Source: Pseudomonas triclosanedens (GTDB lineage Bacteria > Pseudomonadota > Gammaproteobacteria > Pseudomonadales > Pseudomonadaceae). Taken from it: 64,000 bases of DNA. The stretch is taken from positions 62,001 through 126,000 of the forward strand of contig NZ_CP113432.1 in NCBI RefSeq assembly GCF_026686735.1, given 5' to 3'. How positions within the stretch are numbered: position 1 is the stretch's first letter; every line of letters begins with the position of its first letter. Of the stretch, positions 51,902-60,567 are shown piece after piece. The translations under genes were made by a program, and so were the position numbers. The notes under the pieces are model-generated. The model had not been told where the DNA came from and made no database searches. It saw only the letters and a list, made by a program, of their open reading frames with translations.

Positions 51902-52788
51902 CGATTCGCCGCTATCTGCTGCAGAACGATCTGGTCGAGGCGATCATCGCCCTGCCCACCGATATGTTTTACAACACCGGCATCGCCACCTATGTGTGGG
52001 TGCTGAGCAACCACAAGGCCGCCGTGCGCCAGGGCAAGGTGCAGTTGATTGATGGCAGCCAGCACTTTGCCAAGATGCGCAAGTCGTTGGGCAGCAAACG
52101 CCAGTACATCACCGAGGAGCAGATCGACGAACTGGTGCGCCTGTATGGTCGCTTCGAGGAAACCGCGCAGAGCAAGATCTTCCCCGTCGAAACCTTCGGC
52201 TACCGGCGCATCACCGTCGAGCGTCCGCTGCGGCTGAACTTCCAGACCAGCGCCGAGCGCATCGAGAAAGTGCTGGAAGAAAAATCCATCGAGAAGATGG
52301 AGGCACCGGCCCGCCAGCGCCTGATCGAAGCCCTGCAGGCGATGGACGAAAGCCAGCTGCATCGCAACCGCGAGCAGTTCAGCAAACTGCTGAAAAAGAC
52401 CCTCAGCGCCCACGACGTATCGCCCAGCACGCCCGAGCTGAAGGCCATCCTCAGCGGCTTAAGCGAGCGCGACCCGGAAGCAGATATCTGCATGGTCAAA
52501 GGCCAGCCGGAAGCCGGTGCCGGCCTGCGCGACAACGAGAACGTGCCGCTGGGTGAGTCGGTCTACGACTACTTCGAGCGTGAAGTGAAACCCCATGTGC
52601 CGGATGCCTGGATCGACGAAAGCAAGACGGATGCGCAGGATGGCGAAGTCGGCGTGGTCGGCTTTGAGATTCCGTTTAACCGGCATTTCTATGTGTTCCA
52701 ACCGCCGCGCCCGCTGGCAGACATCGACCGCGACCTGAAAGCCTGCACCGACCGCATCAAACAGATGATTGAGGGGCTGTCGGCATGA
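51902..52788 (+). pseudogene. hsdM: hsdM, 3' fragment (type I DNA methyltransferase)
   Basis: About 295 codons of the C-terminal part of HsdM, starting IRRYLLQNDLVEAIIALPTD and continuing MFYNTGIATYVWVLSNHKA. The SAM-binding motif I and the NPPF catalytic motif are missing, so it cannot methylate. The end reads normally and its stop overlaps the hsdS ATG (ATGA), as in intact type I operons. It is joined head-to-head with the hsdR fragment at about 51901, which shows an inversion or deletion. Confidence 0.88.
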
Positions 52789-53051
52789 CGTTTCCCGTGT
52801 ATCTGGCGTACAAGGATTCCGGGGTTGAGTGGCTGGGTGAGGTGCCGGAGCATTGGGCTGTGCATCCACTCAAGCGGGCTATTGAACGAATCGAGTCTGG
52901 CACCAGTGTCAATGCGGCGGATTTTCCAGCCGAGCCTGGTTCCTTGGGCGTTCTGAAAACCAGTTGTGTTTACACAGGAAAATTCGACTGGGCCGAAAAC
53001 AAGACGGTGGATGATGAAGACCTGAGCAGAGTCAGCTGGAGTGTGTGCTAG
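52785..53051 (+). pseudogene. hsdS: hsdS, 5' fragment (type I specificity subunit)
   Basis: The N-terminal 88 residues of an HsdS. YKDSGVEWLGEVPEHWAVHP is the standard start of the first target-recognition domain, and SGTSVNAADFPAEPGSLGVL follows. The frame ends at 53051 shortly after leaving hsdS similarity, near 53045. The second recognition domain and central conserved helix are absent. Confidence 0.85.
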
Positions 53052-53194
53052 AGCCGACTAAGGAAGCGGTGATCCGTGAGTCCTACGCGCAGGAAGGTCG
53101 GCCTGATCTGGTGCGCGAGCGGCTGTTGCTGCGTGCCGCCGGGCAGCAGTTCTTCAATGCCTCCAAGCTGACCCTGGGTACTACAAAGCGGTAA
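53048..53194 (+). pseudogene. orphan coding fragment, unidentified
   Basis: An open segment directly after the hsdS break encodes EPTKEAVIRESYAQEGRPDL and continues LVRERLLLRAAGQQFFNASK. It looks like genuine protein sequence with host-like codon use but has no start codon and ends at the junction with the UvrD-like gene. I do not recognise the parent gene. It is probably a piece of an ICE gene trapped between two breakpoints. Confidence 0.5.
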
Positions 53195-55133
53195 GCTCGT
53201 TCTCGGTAAACCATTCGGACTGTTTGATTGCGTCGAGCGCTGTAGCGGGGTTCTTCGCCCAAAGAACCAGAGCGAGGCTTTCCTCGGCTCGACTGCAGGT
53301 GACATAAAGGAGCCTTAGGGTCCGATCAATAGTGGTCTCTTTTCCCCCGTCAACGTTCTCAAGATCAGTCGGGCTCAATTCCTCAGCGCCGAAGAGCTTG
53401 TCGTAGGAGAACCACGTGCCGCCAGCTTCCTCATCATCCATGATGACCATGACATGCTTGAACTCAGAACCTTTAACGACTTGATGCGTCGCGAGTTCGG
53501 TTTCACCCCCAAGATAGGCGTGATAACGAGCAATTTCTTGCCAGGGCGTGCCGAAGAGGGCGTGCCAGCCACGCTTACGTCGGTCCTCCTTCGCTTCCTT
53601 GCTCCTTGTCTTTGGCTCTGGAGGAGGCGGCGACGAATCACCGTAGGCCTCGACTAGGCGACTATCCGCTTCGAAGAGGCTGGCTTCGATGATTGGTTCC
53701 AAGACTTCTCGCACGGTTATTCCGGGCTTGGCGGCGGCGGTTGCGAACCTCATAACTGCAGCGTGAGCTTTGTCCAGCGCGGCCTGACGCTCGGCGCGAG
53801 ATTCCGGGACATTTGCAAGTGCGCCGTGCCTACGCAACACATCCATGACGGCGAACTCGTTCACTGAACCATTAGGCTGCAGACATTCGGCAAGTTCAAC
53901 CATTGGGCCGAGGAGCGGCCTCACCATAGTGGGCCCCGTCCGCTCGCCATTGCTCTTGGGCACCGCGGCATCCTTGTCCAGCAGCTCAATCGAGCGGTAT
54001 GCCTCGTAAAAATTGCCTCGTTTGGCGGCAAGTTTGTGTTCAAGGGCGAGGGTTTTGTAACCACGCCCACGCTCTTGCCAGGCGGATAAGGCAGTCTCGG
54101 CCGACATGGCCAACGCGCATTCCGTTTCCCTCCGGATCTTCTCGGCGGAATCCGTCTTAGCATCGCCGACAAAGATTCGAACGGTTCCACCGTTTTTCTC
54201 TGTCCTAGGGTGCTGGGGGACACCCGTCTTGGGTTGAGTACGGCCCTGGATGTCCGAGCCCCAAATCTTGTTAATGAGTTCAACAATGCGCTTTTGGCTA
54301 CGATGATTCATCTGCAATGCAGGGCGCGCCCAGTCTTCCGGCACGTGTGACGGTAAGTCGTGGTGACCGTCAGGGTAGATTCGCTGCCGATGATCCCCGA
54401 GGAGCCCCAATGTGATGCGATCCGGACGGTTTTTGGAGAGTTCAAATAGTGCATCAAGTACTCCCTTCATCGTGTCCTGGGATTCATCAATAAGGATGAG
54501 GGGGTGACGGTCTTCTAGGATGCGCTGCAGCGTTGGGCGTTTAACAATTAGCCATGCGGTCACGTCCAGAACGTTAGTGTGCGATAGCGCCCCCGGACCG
54601 AAGGTGTTTCTGTCCGGGCTATACCTAAATTCATCAGTCTTCCGTAATTCCTCCGCCTCTGCCTCGATCTCCGCATACTTCCGCCGGTCGGTGTCGGACT
54701 CGCCCCTTTTCTTACCCATCGCATGGGCCTTGGCAGCCACAAGATCTTCGGCATTGAACGCAAGCAAGGCTTCCCGGATGTCATCATCAAAGCCCTGGAT
54801 GAGTTCCCAGCAAAAGGAATGGATGGTCGATACTTCGGTCAGGTAATTTTCGCCGAGACGACCGTTGACGACGGCGGTCGCGTTTTTGGTGTAGGTGATA
54901 ACACGCACCGACTGTCCACGAGACCTAAGTCGTTCTGCATAGTGAGCCCCTGCTTCATGCTTTATCACTCCAGTGACTCGACGCAAAACCTCAATTAGCG
55001 TGCGAGTCTTTCCGGACCCTGCGCCAGCGAAGAGAAAGAAACTCCGAGGCGGGGTTGTCGTGATGTAGCCGCAGATATCTTCGACGACATGAGCGTCGCG
55101 ATCGTTTCCAAACGATGGCAGAGCGGTACTCAA
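53181..55133 (-). CDS. UvrD-like SF1 helicase of a Gabija-like defence pair
   Basis: A 650-residue superfamily 1A helicase. Motif I is FLFAGAGSGKTRTLIEVL (Walker A at residues 37-43), followed by VITYTKNATAVVNGRL and STIHSF. Motif II is LILIDESQDT, and late motifs are THQVVKGSEFKHVMVIMDDE and LRLLYVTCSRAEESLALV. I chose a TTG start at 55133 that overlaps the stop of the OLD gene as TTGA, with GGGAGAG upstream; an ATG at 55205 would give a 24-residue basic extension and a 76-bp overlap. UvrD-like helicase with OLD nuclease is the composition of GajB with GajA. This one is longer than typical GajB. Confidence 0.8.
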   Translation of the reverse strand: MSTALPSFGNDRDAHVVEDICGYITTTPPRSFFLFAGAGSGKTRTLIEVLRRVTGVIKHEAGAHYAERLRSRGQSVRVITYTKNATAVVNGRLGENYLTEVSTIHSFCWELIQGFDDDIREALLAFNAEDLVAAKAHAMGKKRGESDTDRRKYAEIEAEAEELRKTDEFRYSPDRNTFGPGALSHTNVLDVTAWLIVKRPTLQRILEDRHPLILIDESQDTMKGVLDALFELSKNRPDRITLGLLGDHRQRIYPDGHHDLPSHVPEDWARPALQMNHRSQKRIVELINKIWGSDIQGRTQPKTGVPQHPRTEKNGGTVRIFVGDAKTDSAEKIRRETECALAMSAETALSAWQERGRGYKTLALEHKLAAKRGNFYEAYRSIELLDKDAAVPKSNGERTGPTMVRPLLGPMVELAECLQPNGSVNEFAVMDVLRRHGALANVPESRAERQAALDKAHAAVMRFATAAAKPGITVREVLEPIIEASLFEADSRLVEAYGDSSPPPPEPKTRSKEAKEDRRKRGWHALFGTPWQEIARYHAYLGGETELATHQVVKGSEFKHVMVIMDDEEAGGTWFSYDKLFGAEELSPTDLENVDGGKETTIDRTLRLLYVTCSRAEESLALVLWAKNPATALDAIKQSEWFTENELTAL

Positions 55134-57484
55134 GGGGTCTCTCCCGCAGTGACGTTGAGTTGCCCGCTCAGCCAGGTGAGCGCGTCTGTGATGTATGCGG
55201 GGCATTTCAGGTCTTGGCCAGCATTTAGCCGTTCGAACAGGGTTGCCGCGAAATCTCCTTTACTGAAGCTCCCGCGGAGCATCGCATGGAGTTCCTTGAG
55301 CAGCTCGGCGTGGTCTGGGTAGTCGAGCACAAGACCTATCACCTTTGCCAAGGTGCCGCGGTGCTTTACTTTGGCAGCGGTGATGGGGTCAACCTCCTCT
55401 TCCAACGCTTTGAACCAATCGATGTTGGAGAGAACTAGAGAGTCCTCAAACGAGCTGGGCCACTGCTCGCTGGCAGCCGCAACCGGAAGCTGCCACGCGA
55501 AGCGGACTTGAGCGCCCGTGTCGGATGTCCACACCAGCTGGGCAGGCGTCGGCTTTCCAAAAGCTTGAAACTCCGCCAGCATCGGATGCCATGAGGTCAA
55601 TGTGTCATTCCCACACTCTAACTTTTCTTGGCCGGCGATGTGCACCGCTGCCCGGACTAGGCGCCCCTTATCGGTTCGGGTTGGCAGAACCGGATCCAAG
55701 TCAGTGATAACGATCGTCGGAATCCCCAATCGCTCCACCAGGGGTTTAAGGCGGTGAGCGTGGCTACCGCCGATGTCGAGGAAAGAAACGTACTTCTTGG
55801 CAAGCTTGGGGAAATCCCGCTCGATGAAAAGTGGCACCAGCATTCTCTCTGCTGTTCCTTCCACGAAGATGGCGGCGTCAGCGAAAAGCAGGTCGGTGTG
55901 TTGCACCTGAAAGTAGCGTTCGGCGAACGTCCTGGTTGGAGCGTCTTCGCCGAACGCATCGCCCAGGTTAACGACCTGCGTGCTGGGTTTTGCGCCAAGT
56001 CCCGTGCTGGCCACCCGCCTCACGTACCGTAGCCGCGTGAAGTTGTCTCCATGAGCCAGATGGCTCGAGTGCGTGCTGATCAGCAGCTGACTGCGGAGGT
56101 AGCTATGCACGTGCTCCTTTGGACGAATGAGCTCGTGGGCGTTCTTCGAAAAATTTCGTTGAACCTGAACGTGCAAATGGGCCTCAGGCTCTTCAACCAT
56201 CACGAGGTGAACTGCCGCCGGACTGCCCTGCGGCGGATTGAGGCGTGCGGCGCGGAACGACACGAGCATGAAGCTCAGAGACTGCAGATTCTGATAGCCG
56301 AGGCCAATAGAGTGTTCAGGCAAGGACTCATCAACAGCAGTTTTGTCCAGGAGGTACTGTACGGCCGTGCTGTGAGCAAGAAGGTCTGCGGTCTGGATTC
56401 TTGTACGAAAATGGAACTGGTGAGGGTCATGTAGGCCTGGGTAACCCAGAATCTCCACGTCCTCCATCGCTGGCTTTAACGCCTTGTAGATAGATTTGTC
56501 GAGGTCTGCTTGTGCATTAGCAACGGCCTTGACCAAGTCTTCTCGATGTCCGTGACCGGATGGGGCTACGTTCAAGTGTTGCCGAGCGAACTTCATGAGT
56601 TGGCTTGAGAACAATCCGGGCCGAGAACTTGCGGACTCTGACCGCATTTCGTCCTCTTCGGCACCGAGTCCTCGTTGAGCCGGTACAAAATCCACACGAA
56701 TGAGCTTGCGCAGATGCTGTAACTCGATCGGTTGTGATCCAAGTGGCAGCTCCTGCAAGTCACGGCGCGATTTATCGGCCAAGGGGCCCTTCACGGGGTC
56801 AAGACGGTAAGCTGCTATGCGTCGCAGATCTGCAGAATGTCTAAGCCAGTAGTCAAGCAGATCTATCGGCCAGGCATGGCCATCCTTCGGAAGCTCTCGG
56901 ACCGGGGCGCGCGCCTCACGGTAGCGCCAAGCCAGATTGCGAAGTTCGTTCGCGTCTGCAACAGGTTCGAGCCGTACCCGTACACCAACTGCGCCACCCG
57001 ACCACTTCAGCGAGGTGATGAACGGCGCAACATGGCTGTACGCCCCCTCCTTAGCGTCGAACCAAAGATCAATGAAGGGCATGCACGCCTGGAGTTCCTG
57101 ATACTCGGCTTCCCATGATTCGGCATCCTTGGAGTCCGTCGTGGGATCCTCATCAAGTGCCTCCCAGCGGTGGCATACCTCGCGCAACTTCGCCCACTGC
57201 GAAAGGCTAATGTCGAACGCGCGGAATCCGGGTGACTCGCTCAAGAAGTTGCGGAGGACTGTGAGAAGGGAAGTTTTGCCGCTGTTGTTGGCACCTACCA
57301 AAATGGTAGTGACCTCGTCGAGCTCAAGTCGGGTCTTGGCTAGGCGTCGAAAATTACAGACCTCAAGGCAGGCGAGCCGGAGCGGCGGGGTGTCGATAGC
57401 TACAGCTGCTTTGGGGGAAGGCCCCGCTGGGATCAAGGGTGGGCTATCGGTGAGAGAGGAAGCAGAGATCTGGTCTGTGGTCAT
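55130..57484 (-). CDS. OLD-family ATPase/TOPRIM nuclease (GajA-like)
   Basis: A 784-residue OLD (overcoming lysogenisation defect) family protein. The ABC-type ATPase has Walker A GANNSGKTS at residues 64-72, a signature-like region around LGYQNLQSLSFMLVSF, and Walker B VMVEEPEAHLHVQVQ followed by the switch His in LLISTHSSHLAHG. The TOPRIM nuclease has the Glu in AAIFVEGTAERMLVPLF and the Asp pair in TIVITDLDPVLPT. The ATG at 57484 has GGAGG 4 nt upstream, so the reading to 57526 was rejected. Paired with the UvrD-like gene it resembles Gabija, which cuts phage DNA when nucleotides fall. Length exceeds usual GajA by about 200 residues. Confidence 0.8.
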   Translation of the reverse strand: MTTDQISASSLTDSPPLIPAGPSPKAAVAIDTPPLRLACLEVCNFRRLAKTRLELDEVTTILVGANNSGKTSLLTVLRNFLSESPGFRAFDISLSQWAKLREVCHRWEALDEDPTTDSKDAESWEAEYQELQACMPFIDLWFDAKEGAYSHVAPFITSLKWSGGAVGVRVRLEPVADANELRNLAWRYREARAPVRELPKDGHAWPIDLLDYWLRHSADLRRIAAYRLDPVKGPLADKSRRDLQELPLGSQPIELQHLRKLIRVDFVPAQRGLGAEEDEMRSESASSRPGLFSSQLMKFARQHLNVAPSGHGHREDLVKAVANAQADLDKSIYKALKPAMEDVEILGYPGLHDPHQFHFRTRIQTADLLAHSTAVQYLLDKTAVDESLPEHSIGLGYQNLQSLSFMLVSFRAARLNPPQGSPAAVHLVMVEEPEAHLHVQVQRNFSKNAHELIRPKEHVHSYLRSQLLISTHSSHLAHGDNFTRLRYVRRVASTGLGAKPSTQVVNLGDAFGEDAPTRTFAERYFQVQHTDLLFADAAIFVEGTAERMLVPLFIERDFPKLAKKYVSFLDIGGSHAHRLKPLVERLGIPTIVITDLDPVLPTRTDKGRLVRAAVHIAGQEKLECGNDTLTSWHPMLAEFQAFGKPTPAQLVWTSDTGAQVRFAWQLPVAAASEQWPSSFEDSLVLSNIDWFKALEEEVDPITAAKVKHRGTLAKVIGLVLDYPDHAELLKELHAMLRGSFSKGDFAATLFERLNAGQDLKCPAYITDALTWLSGQLNVTAGETP

Positions 57485-57929
57485 GGTGCCTCCATGCGGC
57501 CGCCCAGTTACTGAAGACAAGGACACCTCGGCATAGTAACCAGGTGCTCAAGACATTGAGCATACTGTCACTTGGCCAGGACGGAAGATAGTTCCAGCTT
57601 CCACCTGTCACGCAAATATTTCCGCCTTTCCAACAAATACCTATGGAGAATTTGCTAACCGGACGATGAATCAATCCGCTGCTGCCAAGATTACAAAATT
57701 ATGCGCAATTATGTGAAAATTCATAATTTCACCGCGCGAGCTGCCGTTGCGCTCAGAAGAACACACGGAACACCCTCCCAATGCAGGAATCAGGTAGGAA
57801 AATTATTGGGGAAATTGCGGCAAGCTTGGACTGCGGGTTCAGGCCAATGCCGCCCCAAGAGGCTGAAGGCAGACCATATCGACGTGTCCAGAGCTGTTCA
57901 CCAAGAAGGCAGCATCTCTAGTGCCTGTT
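57485..57929. other. AT-rich intergenic region between OLD gene and recombinase module
   Basis: About 445 bp. It holds the promoter of the OLD/UvrD pair and the 3' flank of the recombinase operon. Around 57690-57730 it is very AT-rich and has three copies of AATTATG (57697-57703 and 57707-57713 direct, 57722-57728 inverted). No gene is supported. Confidence 0.5.
57696..57729. repeat. AATTATG repeat cluster
   Basis: Two direct and one inverted copies of AATTATG within 34 bp; the outer pair forms AAATTATG / CATAATTT. It lies between the defence pair and the recombinase module, so it may be a recombinase or regulator site. Confidence 0.4.
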
Positions 57930-59237
57930 CTATACCACAATCTCAGAGTAATTATGTCGGTCTAAAATAGCGGACAAACCAGCATCAACGCGTGAGCGAT
58001 GAAGATCAGTCAGAAGATTGTCGTGCACATATCGGTTGACTAGATGAACATAGTATTCAAGTGTAGTTCTAACATCAGTGTGGCCCAGCATTTTCCTGAG
58101 ATCTTCGTCGAGCGCTGCATCGTAAACAAAACTCCTTCCAAGTCTATTCTGGGCTTTCAACGCCTCATAAACAAAATATGTCGCACAGGTGTGCCTGAGC
58201 ATTCGTGCATTGAATCGCATGGCTTTAAACTCAGTAGCGCTCTCGGAGCTCTTCGCTGCAGAAACCACCTTGCTAAAGTTATAACCAAGCATTCCATGAG
58301 TAACAACATCACCACGAGCGGAAAGAAACAAATCACTATTCCTTGGTGGAATGCCATGCTTAGCCTCATATAGCTTCGCTCGTTGCCGCCTTAAGGGTAA
58401 ATAATTCTCGCAAATAACTCTCCACAGCTTCCCTGGGAAGTCTATGGAACGCCATTTTCCCTTGGACCTAAAATAATAATAGATAGTTCCATTATCTAAC
58501 CCTTCTGGGTACTCACCCTCATCATAAGGAATGAATCCATAATTTTCATTTTTCCCTCGGTAAGGCAATTGAAAAAGATCAATCGGTCTAAGCCCGGTAA
58601 TTCGTATGATCGCTGCGATAATTTGATAAACAGGATCATTCATCACACCGAGAGCTATTTCATAATCAGTTTGCCTTACAAATTTTTGCATTTCTCGTTG
58701 ATGCATTGCTGGTCTACCACTGGGCAGATTAAATCCCAAGGTAGTAACTTTAACCCCTGGGTCGATATGGGCCAGGAGTTTCTGGTCTTTCAGCATGTAT
58801 CGGATATCAGTCCTACTGATATCCAAATAGTGTTTATAGCCCTGCCTATCGGCCCACTGATAGAAGCTCCAGACCCTTGCCGCAATGTGATACATGGTTT
58901 TGTGAGACGGGCCATAAGGAAGCGCATCCGTTGGAGATGCTATGTGAACAAGGAAGGCATCAAAAACATCCTCATCCACCAACTGCCAGTTCTGCGCGCC
59001 AAATACAACTTCAGCCCCTTCGATTGGGCTATCGTCCAACCACTGCAAAAACCTTCTCAGGATATTCGCATAGTTTCTTGTCGTTTCATCACTCCTTGAA
59101 CGTATCTTCGAGACAGCCATCGCCCACATGGTCGGTGCTTCAAGGACGTTATGATTATCATCAAAATAAATCCCTACGCGCTCTCGCATATAGCCAGAGT
59201 GGCTGGCCAAACCGTTTCCAAAATGAAGGATACACAT
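57930..59237 (-). CDS. tyrosine recombinase (third of the module)
   Basis: A 435-residue tyrosine site-specific recombinase. The N-terminal SAM-like core-binding domain has RSRSDETTRNYANILRRFLQ. Catalytic residues are visible: Arg in ITGLRPIDLFQLP (about residue 215), the Lys strand in YFRSKGKWRSIDF, MLRHTCATYF (about 348), LGHTDVRTTLEYY (about 385-395) with the Tyr in LEYYV. The usual His of the HxLR box is Arg here. Probably the last gene of the operon, 2 bp after the 128-residue HTH gene. It cuts and rejoins DNA at the element ends (family knowledge). Confidence 0.88.
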   Translation of the reverse strand: MCILHFGNGLASHSGYMRERVGIYFDDNHNVLEAPTMWAMAVSKIRSRSDETTRNYANILRRFLQWLDDSPIEGAEVVFGAQNWQLVDEDVFDAFLVHIASPTDALPYGPSHKTMYHIAARVWSFYQWADRQGYKHYLDISRTDIRYMLKDQKLLAHIDPGVKVTTLGFNLPSGRPAMHQREMQKFVRQTDYEIALGVMNDPVYQIIAAIIRITGLRPIDLFQLPYRGKNENYGFIPYDEGEYPEGLDNGTIYYYFRSKGKWRSIDFPGKLWRVICENYLPLRRQRAKLYEAKHGIPPRNSDLFLSARGDVVTHGMLGYNFSKVVSAAKSSESATEFKAMRFNARMLRHTCATYFVYEALKAQNRLGRSFVYDAALDEDLRKMLGHTDVRTTLEYYVHLVNRYVHDNLLTDLHRSRVDAGLSAILDRHNYSEIVV

Positions 59238-59239
59238 AA

Positions 59240-59626
59240 CTATTTTGGCCTCGATAAGGGGTACACCACAAGCGAATTAGAAACTTCATTTAAATAGTCA
59301 TTGAACTTACAAAGCGAAGCAGACAAATCTCCTAACCGCTGCTCTAATTCTTCATCATGAGTTAAACCATTTTGGTGAGCACAATTGGTATCCGCACTGC
59401 GCCCATAAAGAACACCATGCGCTCTTAATTCGGACTCAAGATCACGAAGCTGAGTTACTACCTGTGAGTTTTGATAAATTATGCTTCGCTGAATCCCACA
59501 CGCTTCAACCAGCTTTACTCTTGAAAGCCTAGTCATATCTGCTGAAACGAAATCAGCCCAGTCTCCCAAGAGACGTCGCTCTTCAACAAACGATTGGAAA
59601 CGCTTTAGACCATTCACTGATTTCAA
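59240..59626 (-). CDS. small HTH protein of the recombinase module
   Basis: A 128-residue protein whose centre looks like a helix-turn-helix, LSRVKLVEACGIQRSIIYQN, followed by LRDLESELRAHGVLYG. It is similar in design to TnpC of Tn554, a 125-residue helper that biases insertion. The C-terminal part is helical (EELEQRLGDLSASLCKFNDY). Its ATG overlaps the stop of the upstream HTH/P-loop gene, and it is 2 bp from the next recombinase. A role as directionality or targeting factor is inferred. Confidence 0.75.
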   Translation of the reverse strand: MKSVNGLKRFQSFVEERRLLGDWADFVSADMTRLSRVKLVEACGIQRSIIYQNSQVVTQLRDLESELRAHGVLYGRSADTNCAHQNGLTHDEELEQRLGDLSASLCKFNDYLNEVSNSLVVYPLSRPK

Positions 59627-60567
59627 GCCAAGATGATTGAGTCGAAATTTTCGCTGAATTGTATTTCTTCGAACCGCGCAGCCACAACTTTGATGGATGA
59701 AATATTCAATTCAAGAGCCGCACCATTGAACTGTTTTTCGGCCCTAGAGATACAGGCATCAAGGCCTAGACTAAATCGAACACAGTGCACAGGCGCGCTA
59801 AATTCTTTCCTAACCCTAGAAACTAACAAATTCCGAGTTGAAACTGTATCACTTGCTCCACAGACATATAAGGATACACCTGGAGTAGGTGGCTTGTGAT
59901 TATCAATCCAAGATGACTTGCCGCACATTGGAAGACCACACATTATGTAGACTGCGGTAACAAGTGAAGATCGATTCTGACTAGATAACGAATCCAGTTT
60001 CTCCAAAAAACTCAGAATGGCCTCAGAATCTGAGACTGCATTAGGCACTTCCAAAATAATCTTTGAAGTGATAATTCCTGATACCGCAGGAGTTAATGAT
60101 TCAGCAAGAGCCGCCTTGAGATCTGCACGTAGGATTGCGTTCTGATTCTTCTGATGAGTTAGCTCTTGAAGGAGCTTAGCCTTCTCAACTTGCTTAGCAG
60201 GCTTTTCACTAGCCAACGCAAAGTAATATTGTACCCTGTCGATCAACTGATTATATGTGGTGCTAGCGCGCTCCCTTAGTAGGGCTAACTGCTCCTCCAA
60301 CTCTTTCAGTCGATGATGTATTTCTTGAGTATTTTTGAGTGGCTTTTTGATATCCTCACTTGAATCCTTTGCATAAACCCCAGAATGAGTTGTTCCTTTT
60401 ATGACTTCTCTGACCTTCACCCAGTCAGGATCATGCTTTTGATTGATTGTTGCACGACCGACACCGGATAATTTAGAAACTTCCATCACTGATAACTTTT
60501 TTCGGCCGTCGCTTTGGAGCGCTGAAATAGTCGCATACACCCGATTGAGGAGATCCTGCTTAGCCAT
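59623..60567 (-). CDS. HTH - coiled coil - P-loop protein of the recombinase module
   Basis: A 314-residue protein with three visible parts. Residues 1-50 look like a TnpC-type HTH (KKLSVMEVSKLSGVGRATIN). Residues about 80-165 form a coiled coil (HHRLKELEEQLALLRERAST, KAKLLQELTHQKNQNAILRA). From about residue 205 there is a P-loop domain with YIMCGLPMCGKSSWIDN, then a strand with VHCVRFSLGLD, resembling polynucleotide-kinase/AAA_33-type kinases. I know of no named protein with this order. It overlaps the upstream recombinase by 8 bp and the downstream gene by 4 bp, so it is part of one translational unit. Confidence 0.78.
   Translation of the reverse strand: MAKQDLLNRVYATISALQSDGRKKLSVMEVSKLSGVGRATINQKHDPDWVKVREVIKGTTHSGVYAKDSSEDIKKPLKNTQEIHHRLKELEEQLALLRERASTTYNQLIDRVQYYFALASEKPAKQVEKAKLLQELTHQKNQNAILRADLKAALAESLTPAVSGIITSKIILEVPNAVSDSEAILSFLEKLDSLSSQNRSSLVTAVYIMCGLPMCGKSSWIDNHKPPTPGVSLYVCGASDTVSTRNLLVSRVRKEFSAPVHCVRFSLGLDACISRAEKQFNGAALELNISSIKVVAARFEEIQFSENFDSIILA

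Noticed and set aside
57701..57970. Plus-strand frame in the AT-rich spacer
   Set aside because: No Shine-Dalgarno, crosses the 3' end of the recombinase gene and has no recognisable sequence.
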